Assembly (NCBI GenBank): GCA_008932955.1
Contig: WBXE01000023.1
Coordinates: 1-18,790 of the forward strand
DNA from: Verrucomicrobiota bacterium
GTDB taxonomy: Bacteria; Verrucomicrobiota; Verrucomicrobiia; Verrucomicrobiales; Akkermansiaceae
Reading direction: 5' to 3'
DNA length: 18,790 nt
The translations under genes were made by a program, and so were the position numbers. Positions 6,848 through 14,753 of this stretch are shown piece after piece. Under the pieces are notes generated by a model. It ran no database searches, was not told the origin of the DNA, and worked only from the letters and a program-made list of their open reading frames with translations. Each line of letters opens with the position of its first letter. Position 1 is the stretch's first letter.

Positions 6848-7172
6848 GGGGAGGGGAGTTAAGGAAAATCGGGTAGAGAAACCACCGGGTTGGGGTAAAC
6901 CCGAACGCCGGAATTGGGCAATACTCAGGGGAAAACGAACCACGGATTACACGGATTTTACGGATTGAAATATGGGCCATCTGGAACTTCTGCTGTGCCG
7001 CTAATGGTGAGAGGATCCAAATCCAAAAAATCCAAAAAATCTGTAAAATCCGTGTAATCTGTGGTTTTGTGATCGAATTTTAGATTTCAACTTCGGAGTT
7101 CGGGGGGAATCGTGGTACGAAGCACTTTTTTGCTCGTCGCCAGCCCCCTGGTTCCCCCACGCTGCGGCCGCA
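6848..7172. other. Intergenic region upstream of ychF
   Basis: A 325-base gap. It contains a short hairpin at 6886-6903 (CGGGTT-GGGGTA-AACCCG, six perfect pairs, no T-tract), the long inverted repeat at 6938-7066, and an AAATCC-rich stretch at 7016-7040. Immediately before the ychF ATG is the 10-bp palindrome TGCGGCCGCA (7163-7172). I see no convincing -35/-10 pair for ychF. Confidence 0.6.
6938..7066 (+). repeat. 29-bp inverted repeat, complete as + strand RNA
   Basis: The left arm 6938-6966 (AACCACGGATTACACGGATT...) and right arm 7038-7066 (...GTGTAATCTGTGGTT) are complementary at 27 of 29 positions. The other two (6944/7060 and 6962/7042) are G opposite T, so a + sense transcript makes an unbroken 29-bp stem with two G-U pairs, while the opposite transcript would carry two C-A mismatches. 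The loop is 71 nt. It lies between the AI-2E gene and ychF, transcribed in the + direction. Confidence 0.85.
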
Positions 7173-8288
<1,116 letters not shown>

Positions 8289-8304
8289 CAGCTCAAAGCC
8301 GGGC

Positions 8305-9072
8305 TCAACCTGAGTGCTTGGCCAGCTTGACGGCAATTTCATCGCGCAGCGCGTCAAACACCGACTGCGCGGCGGCACCTTCTTCCAGCACGCCAATGGG
8401 CAAGCCGCGGGCACTGGCCCGCAGAAACAAGGGATCGCGCGGGATTTGCGTTTCGCACACCCAGTCGGGTGGCAGCAACTGGCGCAGCGCCACTCCCACG
8501 CCGCGGCTTTCGGCAAGGTCGGTCTGCACCATCGACAGGCATACACCCAGTACGTTGAGGCGCGGATTACTGATGCGCAAGCGGTCGAGTTCCTCCAGCA
8601 GCTTGGGCACCGAGCGAATTCCCAGCGGCTCAGCTTGTTGCGGAATGAGAATCGCATCGCAGGCGGCGACAACATCCCCGCTCACACCGAACAAGCCGGC
8701 AGCCGTATCAATGAGGCAGAGCTGGAAACCGCAGCCAGAGACACCGCGCAAAAATGCCCGCACCCGTGCCAGATGGCCACCCGCCCCGCCGACATCGTAT
8801 TCGCTGGCGCGCCCGGCGGCTACCAGCGAGAAGGTGGCCAGCCGGGTGGCCACCACCAGTGGCTCAAGCGGCAGGCTGGGGTCGGCGAGGAAATCGTAGA
8901 ATCCGCTCAGCAGCCGTGATTGGCGGGTGAGGGAATGCCCGACAGAGCCCTGTGGATCGGCATCCACCAGCAGGGTTTTAACGCCGGCCCGTGCGAACGC
9001 ATGGGCTAGATTGATCGACAGAGTGGTTTTACCCACTCCGCCCTTTTGACTGGAAACAGCAATACTTGTCAC
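8305..9072 (-). CDS. ParA/MinD-family ATPase
   Basis: A 255-aa ATPase of the ParA/Soj type, which polymerises or forms gradients on DNA or membrane to move cargo such as chromosomes, plasmids or protein clusters. The deviant Walker A motif KGGVGKTT is at residues 10-17 with the signature lysine K10; the A' region LLVDADPQGS spans 34-43; the Walker B aspartate is D122 (LCLIDTAAG). There is no N-terminal HTH, so it resembles the short chromosomal Soj or orphan ParA forms. No parB or parS-like gene or site lies beside it: ychF converges on one side and a YyaL-like gene diverges on the other. The start is GTG (9070-9072) with a C-rich upstream stretch and no Shine-Dalgarno. Its cargo is unknown. 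Confidence 0.9.
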   Translation of the reverse strand: MTSIAVSSQKGGVGKTTLSINLAHAFARAGVKTLLVDADPQGSVGHSLTRQSRLLSGFYDFLADPSLPLEPLVVATRLATFSLVAAGRASEYDVGGAGGHLARVRAFLRGVSGCGFQLCLIDTAAGLFGVSGDVVAACDAILIPQQAEPLGIRSVPKLLEELDRLRISNPRLNVLGVCLSMVQTDLAESRGVGVALRQLLPPDWVCETQIPRDPLFLRASARGLPIGVLEEGAAAQSVFDALRDEIAVKLAKHSG

Positions 9073-9190
9073 GCTTGGGGGGAAATTGTCGCAGCACCTT
9101 AGCTTGTGCTTGCTACAGGGGAAGTTTTTTATTTACGCTTGAATTACGGCACGGCATAGGCGAAAGACCGGGCGTCTCTTCCCATACATC

Positions 9191-11371
9191 ATGAATTCCA
9201 CGGTTGCTTTCAGGCGGGTTGGTGCGGCAGCGGCCATCGCTGGCATGGTGCTGGCCGGCGCAATATCCTGTCGTCAGAGCTCCTCCAGTGTCACGGCGGA
9301 AGAGCCGCCGCTGCTGGCAACGGAATTGCACACCAACAACGTGGCCGGCCTGCCGGGCACGGTCTATCAAAGTCAAGTCAAGTCGCCGATTCACTGGCAA
9401 CCTTGGTCCGTTGAGACTTTTGCGCGAGCCAAGGCGGCCAAGCGGATGGTGTTGCTGGTGATCGCGACGCCTCAGCACACGGGCTTTCATAAGGTTTTGA
9501 ACGAGATGGCCGGGGACGCCGGGTGGGTCGTGCAGATCAATGACAACTATGTGCCGGTCCTGGTGGATGCCGATGCCACGCGCGAGCTGGGCTTGCTGGC
9601 GGCGGATCTGGCGGCGGAAATCAAAGTGTCGGCGCATTTGCCGTTGTTCGTGTGGCTCACACCCGATGCCAACCCGGTGGCGTGGATCCCGGCGATTGCC
9701 AGCGGGTCGGAAACCGTTCGCGATTTGTTTGACCAGTCCGATAACTGCCTGAGGCGCAGTTGGAGGGGAGATTGCGAGTATGTGAAAAAATCCAGCGAGG
9801 CCAATAACCAAGGCCGGCGCGTCAAGTTAGCCAGCAGCCGCCATGAGGACCAGGCCAGTCAGGTGCCCGAGACGGATGTGATCAGGGCGATCCGCCAACT
9901 CTGCTCGCTTTACGATCCGGTATCGCGTTCGTTTGATGAGGCGGGGGAGCAGTTTCCCTCCGGGACACTGGATTTGCTGGCGAGTGTGGCGATCACACCC
10001 GGCGTGCCGAAGGCGGTGCAAGCCCGCAGCTTGAGCGTGCTGCAAGAGTTGCTCAAGGATGTGCTGCCCAGCCCGATGTTTGACCCGCTCGATGGCGGAC
10101 TCTTTTCGCTGCGACGCTCCAAGACCTGGGCTTTTCCAGTGTTTCATCGGGAAGGCGGCGGTCAGGCCCGCGCAATCGTCGCCTTATTGCGGGCTTACCA
10201 GGCGACCCGGGATCCGCAGGTGCTGGAGCGGGCGCTGGGAGTGCTGGCCTACGTTGAGAAAACTTTTGCCACCCGCAGCGGTGGCTTCGCACTGGGCGAC
10301 TCGCCGAGTGAGCGCCCCAAATGCTGGCTGTGGACCATTGAAGATATCCGCCAAGCCTTGCCAGCCGAGGATGCCGCATGGTGGATCACCGCCACGGGCA
10401 TGCACGGCTTGGGCAATCTGCCATTCGAAGCGGATCCCGCCCGCGAATATTTTCGCGCCAACACCTTGGCTTGGGGCATGCCCGTGAGTGGAATTGCCGC
10501 CAAACTGGGACTCTCACCAGAAGTTTTCAAGCCACGCTTTGAGAGCGCGCGCAAAATCCTGCTTAAAGCCCGCGACGAGCGGCTTGGGAGTACTGAGCGG
10601 GATGAAACCGAGCATGCGGCCACCACCTTGCGGATGGTTTCGGCGTATGCGGTGGCGTACGGGGTCACTGGCAACTCGCTGTTTCGTGACAAAGCCGTGG
10701 CCTTGCTCGAACACGTTCGCAAGACCTTTGTCGATGGCCCCCAACTCTGGATGTATGCCGCCAAAACCCCGTCGACCTTAGCTGCCGGCCGCGCATTCCT
10801 CTACGGCATGGCCATTCAAGCCACCCTCGACGTGGCTGATATCACCGGCGAGGAAAAATACCTGGCCTGGGCGGATGACTGGGCGAGCACGGCCGCCGAG
10901 CGCTTCACCGCTACGGATTGCCTCAAGGAATGTGCGGACAACGCCAAAATCATGGATCTGCCCATCAGTAACCTGACCATGATCCTGGATGAGTCAACCG
11001 CCGGCCTCATTTCCATGGCGGAGTGCCGCTTGGCGGCCCGCGGCAGACCCTTGGTTGAATCATTTAGCCGGGTGGCCATCCCGCTGCCGATGGTGGCCCT
11101 GGAGCAACCCGTGATGCACACAGACTTGCTTCAAGCCACCTTGGCGCGCCATTACGCGCCGCTGGTCATCCATGGCAAGGACCTCACGCCTGCCATGCAA
11201 ACCGCCCTTGCACGCCTGCCGCTGCGCTTGGTCAAACGCCGCGCCGCCACTGCTGCGGACGGGGTGGCCAATGGCTCGGTGAAAATCGTCCTAGCCGATG
11301 CAACAGCCTTGGTGGCGGCGTCCCCGGAGGCCTTGCAAGATGCCCTCTTGCCAGCACTGCCAAACCCGTGA
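9191..11371 (+). CDS. YyaL/DUF255-like lipoprotein lacking the CxxC motif
   Basis: A 726-aa exported protein with a signal peptide ending in AISC (C27), so probably a lipoprotein. After it comes a stretch matching the DUF255 thioredoxin-like domain of YyaL/SSP411 (normally HNPVDWYPWGEEAF...CHWCHVM): here SPIHWQPWSVETFARAKAAK, then IATPQHTGFHKVLNEMAGDA at residues 91-110 where CHWCHVM should be, so both cysteines are missing. The remaining 500 residues look like the (alpha/alpha)6-barrel part: LYDPVSRSFDEAGEQFPSGT matches the usual YD...GGFG.APKFP, and MFDPLDGGLFSLRRSKTWAF matches the D.L.GGGFHRY block. A thiol-redox role is therefore unlikely; it may be a binding or structural relative. It begins a close-packed group with the PTPDL-type gene (30 bases on) and hisBH. 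The fold assignment is inferred from motifs. Confidence 0.72.
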   Translation: MNSTVAFRRVGAAAAIAGMVLAGAISCRQSSSSVTAEEPPLLATELHTNNVAGLPGTVYQSQVKSPIHWQPWSVETFARAKAAKRMVLLVIATPQHTGFHKVLNEMAGDAGWVVQINDNYVPVLVDADATRELGLLAADLAAEIKVSAHLPLFVWLTPDANPVAWIPAIASGSETVRDLFDQSDNCLRRSWRGDCEYVKKSSEANNQGRRVKLASSRHEDQASQVPETDVIRAIRQLCSLYDPVSRSFDEAGEQFPSGTLDLLASVAITPGVPKAVQARSLSVLQELLKDVLPSPMFDPLDGGLFSLRRSKTWAFPVFHREGGGQARAIVALLRAYQATRDPQVLERALGVLAYVEKTFATRSGGFALGDSPSERPKCWLWTIEDIRQALPAEDAAWWITATGMHGLGNLPFEADPAREYFRANTLAWGMPVSGIAAKLGLSPEVFKPRFESARKILLKARDERLGSTERDETEHAATTLRMVSAYAVAYGVTGNSLFRDKAVALLEHVRKTFVDGPQLWMYAAKTPSTLAAGRAFLYGMAIQATLDVADITGEEKYLAWADDWASTAAERFTATDCLKECADNAKIMDLPISNLTMILDESTAGLISMAECRLAARGRPLVESFSRVAIPLPMVALEQPVMHTDLLQATLARHYAPLVIHGKDLTPAMQTALARLPLRLVKRRAATAADGVANGSVKIVLADATALVAASPEALQDALLPALPNP

Positions 11372-11401
11372 ATACTCCGCCACCGACTCACCCCAAGTAG
11401 C

Positions 11402-12523
11402 ATGAAATTCCCATTTGCCATCACCTCATTGCTCATTTTCGGCGGTTTTTCGGCCACCGATGTCGCTCCAGCTGCGGCCGTCGTTCTCAAGGACGGCACG
11501 GTCTTGAAAGGGGAGTTCACTCTCAAGGACAAAACTGTCCTGAAAGGGGAGGTCATCCGCATTCAGGGCGAGTCCTACGTTATCGAATACCAGGTCACGC
11601 CCTCCATCAAGGACCTCAAAACCGTGGCCAAGGCCGATATCGTGAAAATCGTCACTGCCAAACCCGACGCCAAGGCGTTCGAGCCCATCGCCAAGCTCAG
11701 TCCCACACCCGACTTTCTAACGGCTGAGGAGTACCAGCAGCGGCTCTCGGCGGTGCAAGCGTTTCTGGTGAAGTTTCCCAAGGGATCGATGGTCAAGGAG
11801 GCCACGGCGATCCTCGAGACCCTCAGCGAGGAACGCGCGGAGGTGAGCGCTGGAGGGCGCAAAGTCGGCGGGCTGATGATCAAGGCTGATGAATACCGTG
11901 CCAATGCCTTCGATCTGGATGCCCGCGTGCTGCAGATGAAAATCCGCAATGCGGCTAAAACCGGCCAATGGCTCACGGCATTGCGGGCCTTTGCTGAGTT
12001 TGACAAGGATTACCAAGCTGCCGCGTGTTACCGCGAGGTGTTGCCGGTGGTGGTGGGAGTCTTGCGGACATTGCGCAGCCAAATCGACGCCAGTCTCAAA
12101 ACGTTCGATGCCCGCATGGACAAGCGCACAGCTGAACTCGAAGCCATGGCCCCGGCCGATCGCGAGGCATCCAAACGCGCGATCGACGGCGAGAGCGCCA
12201 AGTTGGAAAAGCTCTATCAACTTGAGAAGGCCGCCAGCCAGGCTTGGGTGACGCCCAATGTGGACCACAAGCAGGCGCTCGAGGACGATCTCGCCCTAGC
12301 CGATTCTGAGTTGCAGCGCCTCACCGGCGCCGCGCCAGCTGCTGGCGACGCTGGCAAGGTTTTTCGCCACACTTGGAAAGTCATTCACAGCGATGCGGAT
12401 GCCGAGGAAATGGAAAAATCCGTGGCCAACGCCGAGGCCGCCGCGCTGCCAGAACGCTACCTCAAACTCCTGCAGGAGATCGCCAAGACCCACGCCACCA
12501 AGTCGACTGACGACGACAACTAA
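11402..12523 (+). CDS. Secreted PTPDL-type protein
   Basis: A 373-aa exported protein with a signal peptide ending near APAAA (residue 26). The N-terminal part carries two copies of a 12-residue unit (LKDGTVLKGEF, LKDKTVLKGEV) with SH3-like or beta character, followed by SPTPDFLTAEEY at about residue 100, which matches the motif after which the verrucomicrobial PTPDL family is named (from memory). The rest, roughly residues 110-370, is alpha-helical and charged, with probable coiled-coil or TPR-like helices (RMDKRTAELEAMAPADREAS). No catalytic motif is visible. It is 30 bases after the YyaL-like gene and 14 bases before hisB, so all four are probably cotranscribed. The function is unknown; a role at the cell envelope is inferred. 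Confidence 0.7.
   Translation: MKFPFAITSLLIFGGFSATDVAPAAAVVLKDGTVLKGEFTLKDKTVLKGEVIRIQGESYVIEYQVTPSIKDLKTVAKADIVKIVTAKPDAKAFEPIAKLSPTPDFLTAEEYQQRLSAVQAFLVKFPKGSMVKEATAILETLSEERAEVSAGGRKVGGLMIKADEYRANAFDLDARVLQMKIRNAAKTGQWLTALRAFAEFDKDYQAAACYREVLPVVVGVLRTLRSQIDASLKTFDARMDKRTAELEAMAPADREASKRAIDGESAKLEKLYQLEKAASQAWVTPNVDHKQALEDDLALADSELQRLTGAAPAAGDAGKVFRHTWKVIHSDADAEEMEKSVANAEAAALPERYLKLLQEIAKTHATKSTDDDN
11486..11551 (+). repeat. Imperfect 36-bp in-frame tandem repeat
   Basis: Units at 11486-11515 and 11522-11551 begin CTCAAGGAC and end CTTGAAAGGGGAG or CCTGAAAGGGGAG, with a period of 36 bases. They encode LKDGTVLKGE and LKDKTVLKGE at the start of the mature PTPDL-type protein. Confidence 0.7.
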
Positions 12524-12537
12524 CCCGCCCCGGATTT

Positions 12538-13131
12538 ATGACCACCCCACGCCACGCCAGCCGCTCCCGCCAAACCGCGGAGACCGCCATTGACCTTACG
12601 CTCGATCTCGACGGCGTGGGCGTGGCAAAAATTGCCACCGGCATTCCATTTTTCGATCACATGCTCACTTTGTTCGCTAGGCATGGCTTGTTCGATCTAA
12701 CGGTGGAGGCGACCGGCGATCTAGCCGTTGACTTTCACCACACCGTCGAGGACATCGGCATCGTGCTGGGCGATTGCCTGCGCGAGGCGCTGGGCGACAA
12801 GCAGGGGATTAGCCGCTACGGAAGCGCCTATCTGCCGATGGATGAGACGCTGGTCCGCGTGGTCGTGGATCTGAGCAACCGGCCGCACCTCGAGTTTCGC
12901 GCGCCCCTCGGCACGGCCTCCGCCCCGAATTTCCCGTTCACTCTGGTTGAGGAATTCTGTCGCGCACTTGCCTCTAACCTGCGGGCCAACATTCATGTGG
13001 AGTTGCTCTACGGCCGCGATGGTCACCACATTGCCGAGGCCATCTTCAAAGGTCTGGCCCGCGCCTTGCGCGATGCCTGTCAGCGCGATCCGCGGGTCAA
13101 AGGTATTCCCAGCACCAAGGAAACTCTGTGA
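12538..13131 (+). CDS. hisB: Imidazoleglycerol-phosphate dehydratase
   Basis: Catalyses dehydration of imidazole glycerol phosphate to imidazole acetol phosphate, the sixth step of histidine biosynthesis, using two Mn2+ ions. At 197 aa it is the monofunctional dehydratase form, without the phosphatase domain fused in E. coli. Metal-binding motifs are intact: GIPFFDHML (about 35-43), HHTVED (67-72) and GHHIAEAIFKG (162-172); the C-terminus has the usual RVKGIPSTKETL. The stop codon overlaps the GTG start of hisH in GTGA, indicating translational coupling. Upstream is the PTPDL-type gene at 14 bases, an unusual partner for a his gene. No other his genes are in the window. Confidence 0.97.
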   Translation: MTTPRHASRSRQTAETAIDLTLDLDGVGVAKIATGIPFFDHMLTLFARHGLFDLTVEATGDLAVDFHHTVEDIGIVLGDCLREALGDKQGISRYGSAYLPMDETLVRVVVDLSNRPHLEFRAPLGTASAPNFPFTLVEEFCRALASNLRANIHVELLYGRDGHHIAEAIFKGLARALRDACQRDPRVKGIPSTKETL

Positions 13132-13751
13132 AGGTCTCGCTGATCAATTATGGCGCGGGCAATCTGCGCAGCGTCGCCAACGCGCTCGCCGCCCTTGGCG
13201 TCGAACCTCACATCGCCGGCGCGCCCGCAGATCTGACCGACTCAACGCACCTGGTGCTGCCCGGCGTAGGCTCCTTTGGCGATTGCATGGAACAGTTGGC
13301 CAGCCGTGAATTATTAGATCCAATCCGCCGCTGGGTCTTGGCCGGCAAGCCCTATCTGGGGATTTGCCTGGGCTATCAGATTTTACTGGACGCCAGCGAG
13401 GAGAGTCCCGGGGTGGCGGGCCTGGGGCTGGTGCCCGGCACCGTGCGCCGGTTTCAGGAAGTGCCCGGGCTGAAAATCCCCCACATCGGATGGAACTCGA
13501 CCGCGCCGCGCCGCCCGGATTCGGGCAACTGGCAGGGCTTGGGTGCCGAGCCGTACTTCTATTTCGTCCATTCGTATTTTCCGGTGCCCGACGACGCCTC
13601 GGTCATCGCCGCGCAGACGACATACGGCGCAGACGTCTTTGCCGCGGCGATTGAATTGCCCAACTTGCTCGCCTGCCAGTTCCATCCGGAAAAAAGCCAG
13701 CAGGCCGGCCTGCGCCTGATCCAAAATTTCCTGGGTTCTGGTGCTAGATAG
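13128..13751 (+). CDS. hisH: Imidazole glycerol phosphate synthase glutaminase subunit
   Basis: Class I glutamine amidotransferase subunit that supplies ammonia to HisF for formation of imidazole glycerol phosphate and AICAR. At 207 aa it has the normal length. The catalytic triad is visible: C80 in GICLGYQ, H186 and E188 in CQFHPEKSQ; the oxyanion region is PGVGSFGDCM. It starts with GTG at 13128, overlapping the hisB stop by four bases, and has AAGGA six bases upstream within hisB, one of the few real Shine-Dalgarno sites in this window. HisF, its obligate partner, is not downstream: the operon ends here and intergenic repeats follow. Confidence 0.97.
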   Translation: MKVSLINYGAGNLRSVANALAALGVEPHIAGAPADLTDSTHLVLPGVGSFGDCMEQLASRELLDPIRRWVLAGKPYLGICLGYQILLDASEESPGVAGLGLVPGTVRRFQEVPGLKIPHIGWNSTAPRRPDSGNWQGLGAEPYFYFVHSYFPVPDDASVIAAQTTYGADVFAAAIELPNLLACQFHPEKSQQAGLRLIQNFLGSGAR

Positions 13752-13760
13752 CAAAATTGG

Positions 13761-13900
13761 AACCACAGATTACACAGATTACACAGAATAATGCATGAGT
13801 TATGAATTGTTTGGCAGACACCTTTAGGGTGAGCCGAGGAGTAGATAGATTGAGAGCATATTTTCCGTGTAATCCTCTTCAATCCGTGAAAGCCGTGGTG
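13761..13900. repeat. Degenerate inverted-repeat element with embedded 18-mer
   Basis: The left arm at 13761-13789 (AACCACAGATTACACAGATT...) matches the 6938-6966 element. The right arm at about 13861-13900 (TTTTCCGTGTAATCC...CCGTGGTGG) is its inverted relative, but with an approximately 10-base insertion and several A-C mismatches, so the stem is broken compared with 6938-7066. The 71-base middle contains the repeated 18-mer at 13813-13830. The upstream 47 codons of the next open frame lie in this element and should not be taken as protein. Confidence 0.6.
13813..13830. repeat. Exact 18-mer repeat, copy 2
   Basis: GGCAGACACCTTTAGGGT, identical to 2862-2879 and in the same orientation; the similarity extends left as GCATTG versus GAATTGTT. 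Here it lies between the arms of an inverted repeat and is followed by GAGCC, so GGC...GCC and CACC...GGTG can form a small hairpin. Confidence 0.8.
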
Positions 13901-13942
13901 GAAAACGTCGCTGCAACCATTTCCATTTTCCTTGCCTGGTTG

Positions 13943-14674
13943 ATGCACTCGACGCGAGGACTGCTTCGCTTGTTAGTGCCGCTCGTCTGCGCCACGCTGG
14001 TGTCGTGCATCGACTGCCGCGAGGAATTTTGGCTCGCCGGCGATGGCAGCGGCCGGGCGCATATCCGCTATTCGCTGCCATCTAGCCTGGCACTCGGCTG
14101 TGGCGGCGAACCAGGCTTGACCAAATTGTTGGATGAGTTCATCCGGCAGACACCTGCTCTAATAAACGCAACGCGGCGGGTCAGTTGTCAGGGCGAGCGG
14201 ATGGTGGTGGAGTTGCAGGGGTCGTTTCTCTCCGCGCTGGATCTGCTCGCGGCGCTGCGCGGCGACAACGCCTTGGCAGCAGCAAACCTCAAGTCGGTGG
14301 TGATGCCGTTGATCGGGCAGGTGGATTTTCAGCGCCACGGGCTCACCGTGGATCTCACGCGCACGGTGCAGCCATCCAAGGCTCTGCCGGGCGCGTTTTT
14401 CCTGCCGGCCGCGCAATTTGACGGGCGACGCCTGGAGTATATCATTCATCTGCCGATGGTGGCGCAGGAGTCCAACGCGACGCGCACGGAAGATGGCGGG
14501 CGCACCCTCATCTGGGATCAAACGTTGCAGGAGGGACTTAAAAATAGCGTGGTCATCCACTTTAAGGGCAGCGTGCCGGTTCCATGGTGGCTGCTCGCCG
14601 CCGCCGCCGCCGTGCCCGCGGCTCTGGGATGGCTGGGATTCATCGCGCTGCGCAAACGCCGGCAGCGAATGTGA
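13943..14674 (+). CDS. Lipoprotein with C-terminal membrane anchor, LppM-like
   Basis: A 243-aa exported protein. From the ATG at 13943 it has a compact signal peptide (HSTRGLLRLLVPLVCATLVS) ending in lipobox LVSC, lipidated C22. An ectodomain of about 180 residues begins EEFWLAGDGSGRAHIRYSLP; a DGSG followed by a beta strand is reminiscent of LppM/DUF3153-type lipoproteins. A single C-terminal transmembrane helix (WWLLAAAAAVPAALGWLGFI) and a basic tail (RKRRQR) follow. The open frame extends upstream to 13802, but those codons fall in intergenic repeats and would bury the signal peptide. There is no Shine-Dalgarno. The downstream minus-strand gene converges across a hairpin. Function unknown. 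Confidence 0.72.
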   Translation: MHSTRGLLRLLVPLVCATLVSCIDCREEFWLAGDGSGRAHIRYSLPSSLALGCGGEPGLTKLLDEFIRQTPALINATRRVSCQGERMVVELQGSFLSALDLLAALRGDNALAAANLKSVVMPLIGQVDFQRHGLTVDLTRTVQPSKALPGAFFLPAAQFDGRRLEYIIHLPMVAQESNATRTEDGGRTLIWDQTLQEGLKNSVVIHFKGSVPVPWWLLAAAAAVPAALGWLGFIALRKRRQRM

Positions 14675-14728
14675 AGAATTGTAGTGGCGCTCTGTGAGCG
14701 TCGCTGCGCGAATGCACCTCTTGCACAT

Positions 14729-14747
14729 CGGCGGTCACAGACCGCCG
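14729..14747. terminator. Hairpin between convergent genes (CGGCGGT-CACAG-ACCGCCG)
   Basis: A perfect 7-bp GC-rich stem with a 5-nt loop, lying 54 bases after the stop of the + strand lipoprotein gene and 7 bases beyond the stop of the minus-strand gene. Its position suits a bidirectional transcript end, although no T-tract follows on either side. The GGTCACAGACC core is shared with the elements at 903-964, so it is also a member of that repeat family. Confidence 0.55.
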
Positions 14748-14753
14748 CAGCTG

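Noticed and set aside
9073..9190. Promoter for the YyaL-like gene (TTGTGC, 17 nt, TTTTAT)
   Set aside because: Three of six and four of six matches in an A/T-rich stretch are too weak to support.
8305..9200. Plasmid partition locus
   Set aside because: There is no ParB, centromere-like iterons or replication gene, and neighbours are chromosomal housekeeping genes.
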